Source of the DNA: Bacteroidia bacterium
GTDB taxonomy: Bacteria > Bacteroidota > Bacteroidia > B-17B0 > Aurantibacillaceae
Direction: 5' to 3'
Length of the DNA: 64,000 bases
NCBI GenBank assembly: GCA_016787445.1
Contig: JAEUTQ010000036.1
Span: 1 to 64,000 of the forward strand
In this document: piece after piece, positions 1-8,866 of the stretch
How the letters are laid out: each line of letters starts with the position of its first letter
Numbering within the stretch: position 1 is the first letter of the stretch
The notes under the pieces: generated by a model
Seen by the model: the letters and a program-made list of their open reading frames with translations, nothing else
Told to the model about the DNA's origin: nothing
Databases searched by the model: none
Translations under genes and position numbers: made by a program

Positions 1-786
1 CACCGGTACTTCATCGCAGAACACTAAAGTTTTTCCATTATCTGTGATATAACTGCTGTGGTTATATCCGGCTCCTGAATAGCCTGTTAATGAACCGAGT
101 GAAGTGAAATTATTCGGACCGGGATTATATTTAAAAACATGAAGGCCTTGTCCGCCTGCCGATGCATAAACAGTATCGTTTCTCACAAACATGTCGTGCA
201 CGTAATTGATAACCGGAAAATCATCACTTAAAGTCCGAAGTAAAACCGGTAATTGAGGATTTGCTAAGCTATACACACGCATATTGATGGTTCCTCCAAA
301 CGATGGCGTAACTCCGCCAACGTAAAGTTTATTTCCATCTACCCAACATGTGTGTCCGCGTTCAAACAAAGTAGTATCATCATATACCACATGCACCGAA
401 TCGGGTAAATAACGCATATCTACAATTTGAAAGCTGTTTGGTTTAGCGTCATCACTTACAATGTACGCATAGTGCTTATAATTTTTTATTTCGCGCCAGG
501 TGCAACCGCTTCTTCTGGCTTGAACAGAGTCGCGAATACTTGGTGCTACCGGATTTGTAATATCAATAAAATAAGTTTTATCAGCAGTTCCAACTAACGC
601 ATACTCTCTTCCTGTAGAATCTTGACGCCATCCCCAGCAGCCTGAGTATTTACGACCATCTCCTCCGGTATTAGTTTGCGGATTGAGATGACTTACCAAT
701 GTAAAATTATAACTTGGATAAATAGTTTGGCCTATTGTTTTCAGAAAAATAAAAGCCAACAAAAGAGCTGTAAATTTTAATTTCAT
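1..786 (-). CDS. Choice-of-anchor B family secreted protein (partial, 3' end outside window)
   Basis: The frame is open on the minus strand from the ATG at 786 through base 1, so at least 262 residues are present and the C-terminus is cut by the window edge. The start MKLKFTALLLAFIFLKTIGQ is a signal peptide ending at a plausible AxxQ-type site. The mature part has repeated short units such as ALVGTADKTYFIDITNP and HDMFVRNDTVYASAGGQGL, the LVIVD-like beta-propeller pattern of choice-of-anchor B proteins. Family members are secreted or surface-anchored Bacteroidota proteins of unknown substrate; a T9SS sorting domain would be expected in the missing end. The gene starts 28 bases after the stop of the Omp85-like gene, so the two may be cotranscribed. 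Confidence 0.75.
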   Translation of the reverse strand, partial: MKLKFTALLLAFIFLKTIGQTIYPSYNFTLVSHLNPQTNTGGDGRKYSGCWGWRQDSTGREYALVGTADKTYFIDITNPVAPSIRDSVQARRSGCTWREIKNYKHYAYIVSDDAKPNSFQIVDMRYLPDSVHVVYDDTTLFERGHTCWVDGNKLYVGGVTPSFGGTINMRVYSLANPQLPVLLRTLSDDFPVINYVHDMFVRNDTVYASAGGQGLHVFKYNPGPNNFTSLGSLTGYSGAGYNHSSYITDNGKTLVFCDEVPV

Positions 787-814
787 AATAAACAAATGTA
801 CCAATAAAAAAAGC

Positions 815-2557
815 CTAAAACAAGGCAGTTAAACCGAAATGGATTTTACCGGCTCTGATATCGATTGGGTTACCTTGCTGACTACCCAAAGCATAGTTTA
901 AAGAGAAAATACCTGCTTTGGTATCAAAATTAATACCGGCACCAACGCTGTAAGGCATATCGCTGTTATAATTTCCACTGCTGTTGTTTTCGTACCAGGC
1001 TCCCTCGGCAAATAAAAGAATATTGGAGTTTTGACTAAATAAAAAACGATATTCAATCGTTGGAATTACGTAAGTTGATGCGAAAATACTTTCTTCATCA
1101 AAACCTCTCAAAGTTCTTAAGCCGCCAATTCGGAACAATTCATTTTTAAAAACCGGAGCGTCGCCAAACACACTGCCGTATTGAGCTGCTAAATGTAAAA
1201 CACTATTTCCCTTAATGCGAATGAATCCGTGCACCTCGCCCTCACTTTGATATTGGGTTGATTTTAACTGAAGATTTGTATATACAGCATCATTTATTTT
1301 TGGATTTTTCTTAATGGTTTTGTTACCGGTTTGCGCGGTGATGTTGATGAAAATTCCCTGATGTGGATTAAATCGGTAATCACTTTTCTCGAACACAAAC
1401 CCCACGCCGTACGATTGCGTGGTGATGTCAGCATAATCCGGCAACACAGTCGTAAAAGCTAAACCGTTTGCAGAAAGTAAATTTGCATTTCGTTGTTTGT
1501 AAAACACTTTAAGATTATTTAAGCCGTTGAAATAATACTGCAAACCAATATTATTATTTACATCAATGAAGGAGGTGTCTTTTTTGTAAATTTTAATGGC
1601 GTAATCCGTTCCAATCGGAGAACCCAATAAGTATGGATAAATAACGCGCGCTTTAAAATCCTGGGTTTGTGTTTGTAGTCGTCTCCAATTTAAATCAAAT
1701 GTTTCTCCTCCTCTGAAAATAGTATTGATGAGTTTTATTTTAACATCGCCAGTGAAAACAGTTTTTCCGGTATTATCCGGAAGTATACCAATGATACCGT
1801 CGAACTGAGAAGCATTTTTCTTATTCAGAAACAAATAAAGTTTATTTTGTTTTTCGGTTAAACGAATCACTTGCGGCTTAGCTTCAGATAAGAACGGTAA
1901 TTGTTTTAGTTTTTTTGAAATTGCTCTGAAAGCCTCTTCGTTATAAGGCATATTTGGCTTAATGCTTAAGTAGCGGTATAAAAATGTGTTGTTGATTTTC
2001 GCGTCGCCTTCAACCAGTATGCTATCAAGCTTGATGAGTTTGTTTTTAGAAAGATTAATCACCGCCGAAATTGTATTCTCTTGAATTGTTAAGCTGTCTA
2101 ATTGTAATGATGCAAACGGATAACCATTATTTTCATAGTAACTTAAAGTTTTCTCAATGAATTTAGCGGTTTGTAAATAATTAAAGGACTTACCGGTATA
2201 TATCTTTTCGCTGTAACCAAGCTTAGAAACTACATCCATTTCCGCGTTACCTCTTTTTAATTTGGCCCATTTATATTTGGCACCAATGCTTAAATAGGCA
2301 ACGCTTGTGAGAGAGTCTTTTTGTATAGAATCAATATTGGCAATAAGATGCCCCTCTTTTCTTAGTTCAAATAAAATTTTATTGAGCTCTTTCGTAATTT
2401 CTTTTTCGGCTTTAAACGAGTTTTTGTATTTCAGATATTTGAAAATTTTTACGGAATCGGTATTAATTAGTTTAAGACTATAGTTTTGGGCAGAGCCTTT
2501 TACCGATAAGACTATCAGTGCGCTTACTATCAGATATCTAAACAGCTTTAGCAGCAT
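815..2557 (-). CDS. Omp85 / BamA-TamA-like outer membrane protein
   Basis: The product is 580 residues with an N-terminal signal peptide (LLKLFRYLIVSALIVLSVKG then SAQ). Residues about 30-260 look like POTRA-type alternating alpha/beta units (for example YLSIKPNMPYNEEAFRAISK). The second half is a 16-strand type beta-barrel with the Omp85 motif region RIGGLRTLRGFDEESIFAST near residue 480, and the protein ends in an aromatic residue (LTALF), as outer membrane barrels do. Omp85 proteins insert or export proteins at the outer membrane. At this length it is shorter than BamA (about 800 residues) and closer to TamA-like or surface-antigen D15 relatives, so I would not call it BamA. The choice-of-anchor B gene follows on the same strand after 28 bases. 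Confidence 0.85.
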   Translation of the reverse strand: MLLKLFRYLIVSALIVLSVKGSAQNYSLKLINTDSVKIFKYLKYKNSFKAEKEITKELNKILFELRKEGHLIANIDSIQKDSLTSVAYLSIGAKYKWAKLKRGNAEMDVVSKLGYSEKIYTGKSFNYLQTAKFIEKTLSYYENNGYPFASLQLDSLTIQENTISAVINLSKNKLIKLDSILVEGDAKINNTFLYRYLSIKPNMPYNEEAFRAISKKLKQLPFLSEAKPQVIRLTEKQNKLYLFLNKKNASQFDGIIGILPDNTGKTVFTGDVKIKLINTIFRGGETFDLNWRRLQTQTQDFKARVIYPYLLGSPIGTDYAIKIYKKDTSFIDVNNNIGLQYYFNGLNNLKVFYKQRNANLLSANGLAFTTVLPDYADITTQSYGVGFVFEKSDYRFNPHQGIFINITAQTGNKTIKKNPKINDAVYTNLQLKSTQYQSEGEVHGFIRIKGNSVLHLAAQYGSVFGDAPVFKNELFRIGGLRTLRGFDEESIFASTYVIPTIEYRFLFSQNSNILLFAEGAWYENNSSGNYNSDMPYSVGAGINFDTKAGIFSLNYALGSQQGNPIDIRAGKIHFGLTALF

Positions 2558-2628
2558 TTATCCCCTAAATTACTAATACAAAACGGGTTATTGATTAAAT
2601 TTAGTATATTTATTAAAATTTTAATTTC

Positions 2629-3717
2629 ATGAAAATACGTTTACTTTCTTTCTTTCTTGTATTAATTTCTTGTGCTAACGCACAGATTGTAATTACAACC
2701 AGTAATGTTCCTGCCAGCGGCGACACTGCGCGCATGTCATTAGCTTCAGTAGTAGCCTTAACAACCAACACTTCTTTAACCAGTTATACAGTTACGGGGG
2801 CTAATTTTACCTGGAATTTTGACTCGTTAAAACCTGTAGGTCAGATCATGCGTGAGTTTAAACCAGCTAACGCTTATGGTTATTTTCTGTCGACCGGTTA
2901 CGCCGAAAAAACAGACGACACCTTGGATTTATTCATAGCGCAATTAAATAACGTTTGTGATATATATAAGAAAAACACCAATGGTTTTTATATGGATGCC
3001 TGGGGAATTACGTACTCCGGTTTCCCTATTCCTGTTTCTTATAGTAAAAAGGACTCCATTTACAAATTCCCACTAAATTATTTAGACCGCGATTCAACAA
3101 ATTTCGCATTATCTACACCATCAAGTTCTTTGATGCCATTTGGATTTAAAAAACACGGACACCGCATAACGGAAGTTGATGGATGGGGAAGCATTAAAAC
3201 ACCATTTGGCATGGAGCCTTGTTTACGTGTGGTTACTACACAGTATTCTATAGATAGCATTAAGGCTAGTATTCCTGTTGGAACTTTTACATTGCCAATA
3301 AATATCGGATACCCAAATTATGTAAGGAAATATCAGTGGTTAACTTTAACGGAGCACGTGCCTTATTTAGAAATTACCGGTACAGTGGCACTGAATAATT
3401 TTATACCGAATGAAGTACGTTACCGTGATATGATTCGTTCGTTTACCGGAATTAAAGAATCCCCTTCTACACAAATGGCATTGGCTATTTATCCTAATCC
3501 TGCTACCAATCAGATTAATTTTATTATTCCATCACAGGGTGAGTTCGAAATCTCGATTATGGATATGCAAGGACGAATAATTTCAAAACACAAGTTTGAT
3601 AACAGAAACAGCATCAATCAAAACTCCATAAATATTGAGGCTTTAGCGCAGGGTATATATTCGGGCAGGATTACCAACGGCAATGCTGTTCAAAACTTTA
3701 AATTTGTAAAGGAATAA
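2629..3717 (+). CDS. Secreted protein with T9SS type A sorting domain
   Basis: A 362-residue protein with a signal peptide (KIRLLSFFLVLISCANAQ) and a C-terminal domain of about 80 residues that begins LAIYPNPATNQINFIIPSQG and ends AQGIYSGRITNGNAVQNFKF. That is the classic type A sorting domain (YPNPA start, GxY then VQNFKFVK end) recognised by the type IX secretion system. The roughly 250 residues between have no family I recognise. The protein is expected on the cell surface or in the medium. It is divergent from the Omp85 gene across a 71-base AT-rich gap that must hold both promoters. Confidence 0.85.
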   Translation: MKIRLLSFFLVLISCANAQIVITTSNVPASGDTARMSLASVVALTTNTSLTSYTVTGANFTWNFDSLKPVGQIMREFKPANAYGYFLSTGYAEKTDDTLDLFIAQLNNVCDIYKKNTNGFYMDAWGITYSGFPIPVSYSKKDSIYKFPLNYLDRDSTNFALSTPSSSLMPFGFKKHGHRITEVDGWGSIKTPFGMEPCLRVVTTQYSIDSIKASIPVGTFTLPINIGYPNYVRKYQWLTLTEHVPYLEITGTVALNNFIPNEVRYRDMIRSFTGIKESPSTQMALAIYPNPATNQINFIIPSQGEFEISIMDMQGRIISKHKFDNRNSINQNSINIEALAQGIYSGRITNGNAVQNFKFVKE

Positions 3718-3771
3718 GATTTTTGAAAAATAGAATTATCTAGTATTTTTATCCCCATAAAACTTACAACA

Positions 3772-4191
3772 ATGGCACATCATCACGACGATCACAGCAA
3801 CCACACCGAGCAAAAGCCGGTATCTTTTACTGTTCCTTTAATTTTAGGTGCAATCACCGTTTTTATTATTGTATTATTTGTTAGCCTGGGCGATCCTTGT
3901 CACCATAATGAGTGTGCCGAAGGATGTTCAAAGGAATGTATGGAAGCCTGCGCAAAAGGCGACCACAGCAAACATCCTGAAGGAATGAGTATGGAAGAGT
4001 GTCACAAAGGAATGGAGAAGCATGGCGAAGGACACGGAGAGTGTGAAGGTTGTAAAGATGGTAAAGTGTGTGAACATCACGCAGCTCACGCTGAAGAACA
4101 TGCCGCAGCTCCTACCGATAGTACTCATGCAGCACCTGCTGATACAACTCACCATACTGCTGAGCCTGCAAAAGAAGAAGCACATCACTAA
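3772..4191 (+). CDS. His/Cys-rich single-pass membrane protein, unknown function
   Basis: A 139-residue protein of unusual composition: I count 21 His and 9 Cys. A short His-rich head (AHHHDDHSNH) precedes one strongly hydrophobic helix at about residues 19-40 (VPLILGAITVFIIVLFVSL). After it come nine cysteines, mostly in C-x3 spacings (NECAEGCSKECMEAC), and a tail of alternating His, Ala, Glu and Thr. With positive charge scarce on both sides the topology is uncertain. The His/Cys pattern suggests binding of a soft transition metal such as copper, zinc or nickel, but no known metallochaperone motif is visible and no metal transporter is adjacent. A clear terminator follows at 4214. I do not recognise a family; the function is inferred only from composition. 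Confidence 0.75.
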   Translation: MAHHHDDHSNHTEQKPVSFTVPLILGAITVFIIVLFVSLGDPCHHNECAEGCSKECMEACAKGDHSKHPEGMSMEECHKGMEKHGEGHGECEGCKDGKVCEHHAAHAEEHAAAPTDSTHAAPADTTHHTAEPAKEEAHH

Positions 4192-4213
4192 TTGATTTTA
4201 AATAAAATTTAAT

Positions 4214-4248
4214 AGAGCGCGGAAATATTTTTCGCGCTCTTTTTATTT
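4214..4248 (+). terminator. Rho-independent terminator after the His/Cys-rich gene
   Basis: AGAGCGCG (4214-4221) pairs perfectly with CGCGCTCT (4233-4240) across an 11-base loop and is followed by a run of T. It lies 22 bases past the stop codon. Confidence 0.85.
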
Positions 4249-4257
4249 TAAGACTTT

Positions 4258-4315
4258 TCCCCTCTCTGCGTGAGTAGAGAGGGGGTGGTTGAACGAAGTG
4301 AAACCGGGGGTGAGT
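4258..4315 (-). repeat. Interspersed CTCACCCC / CCCTCTCT-type repeat copy
   Basis: On the minus strand this reads CTCACCCCCGG, a linker with TTCGTTCAACC, then CCCCCTCTCT and its inverted partner. Related copies occur at 54593-54628, 57486-57521, 57730-57799, 57901-57945 and 58914-58953. All contain an inverted repeat of the form CCCTCTC(n)GAGAGGG around a short spacer such as TATGAATA. Confidence 0.7.
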
Positions 4316-4335
4316 CGGAAAATATTCTTACTTTT

Positions 4336-4363
4336 AAACCCAGGCTTTTCGTCTGGGTTTTTG
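4336..4363 (+). terminator. Terminator-like hairpin directly before the RNase HI start
   Basis: AAACCCAG (4336-4343) pairs with CTGGGTTT (4353-4360) over a 9-base loop, with T-rich sequence after it. The likely TTG start of the RNase HI gene is only 5 bases downstream of the stem, so the hairpin could end read-through from upstream or attenuate this gene. Confidence 0.6.
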
Positions 4364-4365
4364 TT

Positions 4366-4842
4366 TTGACAAACGGTAAAATACATATCTATACAGATGG
4401 CGCTGCCAGTGGCAATCCCGGTCCGGGCGGATACGGAATTGTCATGCTGTTTAATCAACACCGCAAAGAGGTGTCGGAAGGCTTTAGGTTAACTACGAAT
4501 AACCGCATGGAACTCTTATCGGTAATTGAGGCCTTAAGTATGATAAAGAATAAAGACTATGAGGTTATTGTGCATTCAGATTCTAAATATGTTGTGGATG
4601 CCATTAATTTAAAATGGATAGATAATTGGATCAAAATTGGTTTTAAAAATAAAGCCAATGTGGATTTATGGCTGCGTTTTTTAGACATCTATAACCCTAA
4701 GAAAATGAAATTTGTGTGGGTGAAGGGACATGCCAGCAACAAGGAAAATAATCGTTGCGATGAATTGGCAGTATCAGCTTACAAACAAAAAAACCTCAAA
4801 ATAGATGAGGGATATGAGGCAAGTAAAGGAGAATTGTTGTAA
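4366..4842 (+). CDS. rnhA: Ribonuclease HI
   Basis: Cleaves RNA in RNA:DNA hybrids. The four catalytic acidic residues are visible in order: Asp in IYTDGAASGNPGPGG, Glu in RMELLSVIEA, Asp in VHSDSKYVV, and Asp in NRCDELAV. I chose the TTG at 4366, giving about 158 residues, the usual length for RnhA and an N-terminus TNGKIHIYTDG like that of the family. The frame stays open to a GTG at 4270, but those 32 codons lie in an interspersed repeat and in a terminator-like hairpin, so they are unlikely to be coding. No clear Shine-Dalgarno sequence precedes either start. The function call is sure; the start is not. Confidence 0.93.
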   Translation: MTNGKIHIYTDGAASGNPGPGGYGIVMLFNQHRKEVSEGFRLTTNNRMELLSVIEALSMIKNKDYEVIVHSDSKYVVDAINLKWIDNWIKIGFKNKANVDLWLRFLDIYNPKKMKFVWVKGHASNKENNRCDELAVSAYKQKNLKIDEGYEASKGELL

Positions 4843-4882
4843 CTTTTCCTGATAGTATTCATTATTCATTTAAACCCATCCC

Positions 4883-5527
4883 ATGAAAAATTATTTATTT
4901 TTTATTCTGGCCATAAGCATTTTTATCTCGTGCACGCCTCCGCATAAATCTGATGAAACTAAAACAGAATCATCAACCTCAAGAACACTTATCACGTCTT
5001 GTATCGAATCCACTTTTATTTTGAGAGATACCACACAGATTAAAAATTTAGCCAAAGAAAATGGCGACATGGAAATGTTTCAATATAGTGGCGCTACAGA
5101 ATCCTACTTGACATTTTTAACAGAGCCTGAATTTCGGGTGATACTTGAATCTGTAAATAAACTGAAGAATAATCCGCAATCATTTTTGTTTTGGAATATA
5201 AATGATAAGCCTTTAACGCGAGATGAAGTGGCTCAAAGAATGATGGAATGTGACAGTGTTGTTTTTTCCGAATTTGATTCAAAGGGAAAGGAAACTATCA
5301 AAACAATTTGGGCTTGCGACTCCATCTCAATACCTAATAATATCAATATGATTAAATTCTACGAGGCTTGGTATGTAAATAACGAAACAAACTTAATAGA
5401 AAAAGAAATGCTAGGATACGGTGTGTTTGTTTATTCTTATTCCAGAAAAGGATACAAACATTTATTCTATGCGTTTAAAGATAGTATAAGCAGAGAAAAA
5501 GCTAAATATAAATTAGCCTTTATTTAA
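4883..5527 (+). CDS. Lipoprotein of unknown function
   Basis: A 214-residue protein with a lipoprotein signal: KNYLFFILAISIFIS followed by the lipobox cysteine at residue 17, then a polar PPHKSDETKTESS linker. Lipidation would anchor it to a membrane on the periplasmic or surface side. The later segment IKFYEAWYVNNETNLIEKEM followed by LGYG slightly recalls the repeated EEW/FD-ILG region of GldN-type gliding proteins, but this is only an impression and nothing else of GldN is present. The stop overlaps by 4 bases the stop of the convergent dihydroorotase-like gene. Confidence 0.7.
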   Translation: MKNYLFFILAISIFISCTPPHKSDETKTESSTSRTLITSCIESTFILRDTTQIKNLAKENGDMEMFQYSGATESYLTFLTEPEFRVILESVNKLKNNPQSFLFWNINDKPLTRDEVAQRMMECDSVVFSEFDSKGKETIKTIWACDSISIPNNINMIKFYEAWYVNNETNLIEKEMLGYGVFVYSYSRKGYKHLFYAFKDSISREKAKYKLAFI

Positions 5528-6783
5528 TTCCAGCACCCTTTATTATTATTGATGCAGCCAACCACTTTTCCTTGTAATGATTTTTCAATTAAAGGTGTGT
5601 TTTTCGACTTCGAATAAATATCTTTCTCAGTAAGTTTGGTTTCACCTGTAATAGTGAAGAGAGTTAGATTAGCTTTTTCACCTTCTTCAATTTTTGGCAT
5701 TTCTAATCCTAAAATTTTACGGGGATTAATACTCAAAGCTTCCACTAATTTTTCCGCTTCACCTTTTAATCCTGTTAATGCGCTTACATAGGCAGTTTGT
5801 AAGGCAATGATACCATTATCCGCTAAATCGAATTCTAAATCTTTGCACTCGATGTCTTGCGGACGATGATCACTCACTACTACATCGATAATGCCATTCT
5901 CCACGGCTTTGCGAAGAGCTTCAACATCTTTTTTATTTCTTAATGGAGGATTCACTTTATAATTCGTGTCGAAATCAACTAAAGCTGTATCATCCAGTAA
6001 TAAATTATGAGCGGCTACTCCACACGTAATATTTAAATCGTTCGCCTTCGCTTTTTTAATTAATTCAACACTTCCTTTTGTGCTGATAGTAGGAATGTGC
6101 ATTTTTCCTCCCGCATATTCGAGTACTGAAATATTTCTTTGCAACATGATTTCTTCGGCAAGCGCAGGAATTCCCTTTAAGCCTAACATGGTGGAAGTTT
6201 CGCCTTCATTCATTTGTCCGCCATGAGAAATACTTTTATCATCACAATGAGTAATAATAAAGCTGTTGATGTTAGTAGTGTATTGTAACGCGCGTAAAAT
6301 TAAACCCGCATCTTTTATCGGATTTTTATAATCACCAAACGCTACAGCGCCTGCTAATTTCATATCGTACATTTCCGATAAGTCTTTTCCTTCCTGATTC
6401 TGACTTAAAGTTCCAACAGGGTATACATCGGTTAAACTGTTTTTACTGCGGTTTAAAAGATATTCGACTTGAGCTTTATTGTGTAATGGAGGATTGGTTC
6501 CGCTCATTACTGCAACACCTGTAAATCCTCCTGCCGCTGCGGCTTTTAATCCACTCTCCAAATCTTCTTTATGCTCATAGCCCGGATCGCATAAGTTAGC
6601 TTGCATATCAAACCATCCCAAAGAAAGTAGTAAGCCATCCTCTTCAATAGTTTTTACACCCGAAGCAGTAATGCTTTTTTTAATTTGAGAAATGTTGCCG
6701 TTTTCGATTAGGACATCCATTGTTTTATTATGGAAGCTGCTGCTTGGGCAGATAATTTTGGCTTGTTTAATTAATACGTTCAT
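5524..6783 (-). CDS. Dihydroorotase-like protein lacking the HxH metal motif
   Basis: An amidohydrolase of the dihydroorotase family, about 419 residues from the chosen start. Family signatures are present: GWFDMQANLCDPGYEHKEDL, GFTGVAVMSGTNPPLHNKAQ, KGIPALAEE, HIPTIST and VVSDHRPQDIE. However, the first metal-binding segment, normally DxHxH, reads FDMQANLCDPG, so both histidines are missing. Known DHO-like proteins of this type (for example PyrC' of pseudomonads) are not catalytic and act as partners of aspartate transcarbamoylase; Bacteroidota often carry such a copy as well as a true PyrC. I chose the ATG at 6783 because it overlaps the TGA of the upstream vWA gene (ATGA); the longer frame to 6852 runs inside that gene. 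The pyrimidine-pathway role is inference. Confidence 0.85.
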   Translation of the reverse strand: MNVLIKQAKIICPSSSFHNKTMDVLIENGNISQIKKSITASGVKTIEEDGLLLSLGWFDMQANLCDPGYEHKEDLESGLKAAAAGGFTGVAVMSGTNPPLHNKAQVEYLLNRSKNSLTDVYPVGTLSQNQEGKDLSEMYDMKLAGAVAFGDYKNPIKDAGLILRALQYTTNINSFIITHCDDKSISHGGQMNEGETSTMLGLKGIPALAEEIMLQRNISVLEYAGGKMHIPTISTKGSVELIKKAKANDLNITCGVAAHNLLLDDTALVDFDTNYKVNPPLRNKKDVEALRKAVENGIIDVVVSDHRPQDIECKDLEFDLADNGIIALQTAYVSALTGLKGEAEKLVEALSINPRKILGLEMPKIEEGEKANLTLFTITGETKLTEKDIYSKSKNTPLIEKSLQGKVVGCINNNKGCWN

Positions 6784-8828
6784 TTTAAAAATCGGATTAA
6801 GGCTATTTCTATCGCTACAAAAATCAAGGTTAAAATAACAAATAATTTCCAAAGTTTGGTGTTGCCGCTTATTCCAGCTACAGAACTTGTGAGCGTTTTT
6901 TCACCTGCAATAATCGTCTTATACGAAACTAAATGATTTTCACCCAGATTCTTTTCCATTTCATCATTAGTGTAAAACTCCAATCCCGATTCAAGACGAT
7001 TAAAATTAAAAGCAAGTGCTTGCAAGGTTTGAGTCTGCAGTGTTAAGTTGTAAAAGCCGGGTTCAACAATCTGTCCTTGCGTAAAAATGTTTAGGCGGTT
7101 ATTTCCAACTCGGATTTCCGGAATAACATCAGATTTATTATTCAATGATTTTAAATGAAATGGTTCGTCGCCTTTGTTGCTGATAGCATTTATCTGAATT
7201 ACTGAATTGTTTTGCGTGTAATAGTAGGGCGGTACCGCTTTTAAACTATTAATGGCCATTTTATAAATCGTAGGTACAAATAAGGCGTGTTTACAAAAAT
7301 TACTGCTGGCAACATCAAGCGGGCCGCTAAACAAATATAATTTGGAACTATTATAGTCTAGTTCGCCCAACCAGGTTTCTCCATTCATTAATTTTAAAAT
7401 CGGCTTTAAATTACTACGACTTGACAAATTCGTCAGGAAACGTTTTTTAATGACAGGTAAGTCGATGCGTTCATCTATTTTATCAAATACACCTTCGTAA
7501 AATCCTGTTTTGAAATCTGTTTTTTCAACTTTCAAGGTAGTTGTGTCAGTGTTACCGGGGGCCGGCAATGAAAGTGCTTTGTAGAATTGGCTGTAACTTG
7601 AAGCTTCCATTTTTTTGGCAGGAATTAAAACCAAATGGCCGCCTACCTGCATATACTTATTAATTTCAGAAATTAACCCACTGCTGAAATTTTCAACTTC
7701 ATTCAGGATAATGAGATTCGCTTTGGCGAACAAGCCATAATCAATAGATAACTCGTTGTTTTCGTAAAAGCTAAATAAACTATCCGATTGCATTAATGAT
7801 TTAAAGTAAGAACCTGTTTCGCTAGACTTTCCGTTTATTACCAAAGCCTGTATGTTTAATTTAGAATTGAAAGTGAAAAATAACTCATCATCAAATGTTA
7901 TGGGATAATCATCCAGTTTTAACGAGCAAAAATTAAATCCTTCTTCCTTACACTCAAAAGTTAATTGCGTTTCGGTTTTACTTTGTGCTTCCGCATTAAA
8001 GCTCGCTATACCGGTTTGTTTATTGTTTATCGTTAAGCGTATGGTACCATTCTCAATCGCTTTATTGCTTTTATTGTAAATGCGGATATTTAGTTTTTGA
8101 ACAACACCCTTTTGCTGAACCGGAGAATCAAACCAACAGGTGTCGATATAAACATTATCGCTGGTGTTGGCATTAACTGCAATGAGTGAATTTATTATCG
8201 CAGTATCGTTCGGGAAATTTTTAAAATCAGAAATTGATTTTTGAAAATCACTGATCACAAAAGAACGCATGTCATTTAATTTCGCGCCTCTTAAAAAATC
8301 CTGCTGACGTTTAATAACCGATGATAATGATTTTACAGCCGATGAGATTTTTACTTCATCTATAGCCTCGTTTATCTCTTCCTTAGAAAAAAAGCGTTGA
8401 TGTTTGCCCTCAAAATCATTGGTAAGAAGCATGAACTTATCGGCATTGCCAAATGCGGCAACAATTTCTTTTGCCCGCTTTTTTGCGTTTTCAAGCAGAC
8501 TTCCGTTTTTATTAACCCCTTCCATACTGAAGGAATTGTCGATATAAACACCTATGGCTTTGTTTCCGGTTTTAACTTTGGTAGTATCGTTTACCAGAAC
8601 AGGTTGAGCAAAGGCGAATACAAGCGCTGAAATGGCTAAAATCCGGCTGATTAAAATTAATATCTCTTTTAAGCGGCTTTTCGACTGACTTTCCTGTTTT
8701 AATTCACGTAAAAACTTTACGTTTGTAAAATATATCTTTTTATATTTCCTGAAGTTGAATAAGTGAATGATAACAGGAATGAGGATGGCAAAAAGGGCGT
8801 ATAAAAAGGTTGGAAATACAAAGCTCAT
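6780..8828 (-). CDS. BatA-like membrane protein with vWA domain
   Basis: 682 residues. The N-terminus is the BatA / N-terminal double-transmembrane signature (FVFPTFLYALFAILIPVIIH, then LFNFRKYKKIYFTNVKFL and a second helix at about 58-80). A von Willebrand A-like domain follows with a MIDAS motif DNSFS (in YIDNSFSMEG, near residue 98). The middle has Ig-like beta-rich sequence and a glutamine-amidotransferase-like region, and the protein ends in one transmembrane helix (LWKLFVILTLIFVAIEIALI). Relatives are linked to aerotolerance (Bat) operons or to general envelope stress in Bacteroidota; no moxR-like ATPase is next to it here. It is translationally coupled (ATGA) to the dihydroorotase-like gene. 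The start is 38 bases from the divergent gene at 8867. Confidence 0.85.
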   Translation of the reverse strand: MSFVFPTFLYALFAILIPVIIHLFNFRKYKKIYFTNVKFLRELKQESQSKSRLKEILILISRILAISALVFAFAQPVLVNDTTKVKTGNKAIGVYIDNSFSMEGVNKNGSLLENAKKRAKEIVAAFGNADKFMLLTNDFEGKHQRFFSKEEINEAIDEVKISSAVKSLSSVIKRQQDFLRGAKLNDMRSFVISDFQKSISDFKNFPNDTAIINSLIAVNANTSDNVYIDTCWFDSPVQQKGVVQKLNIRIYNKSNKAIENGTIRLTINNKQTGIASFNAEAQSKTETQLTFECKEEGFNFCSLKLDDYPITFDDELFFTFNSKLNIQALVINGKSSETGSYFKSLMQSDSLFSFYENNELSIDYGLFAKANLIILNEVENFSSGLISEINKYMQVGGHLVLIPAKKMEASSYSQFYKALSLPAPGNTDTTTLKVEKTDFKTGFYEGVFDKIDERIDLPVIKKRFLTNLSSRSNLKPILKLMNGETWLGELDYNSSKLYLFSGPLDVASSNFCKHALFVPTIYKMAINSLKAVPPYYYTQNNSVIQINAISNKGDEPFHLKSLNNKSDVIPEIRVGNNRLNIFTQGQIVEPGFYNLTLQTQTLQALAFNFNRLESGLEFYTNDEMEKNLGENHLVSYKTIIAGEKTLTSSVAGISGNTKLWKLFVILTLIFVAIEIALIRFLK

Positions 8829-8866
8829 CGGAGTTTAAAATTAATAAAAAACACGGTATTATTAAA

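Noticed and set aside
4883-5527. GldN-like gliding protein
   Set aside because: Only one short segment is reminiscent; no gld/por neighbours.
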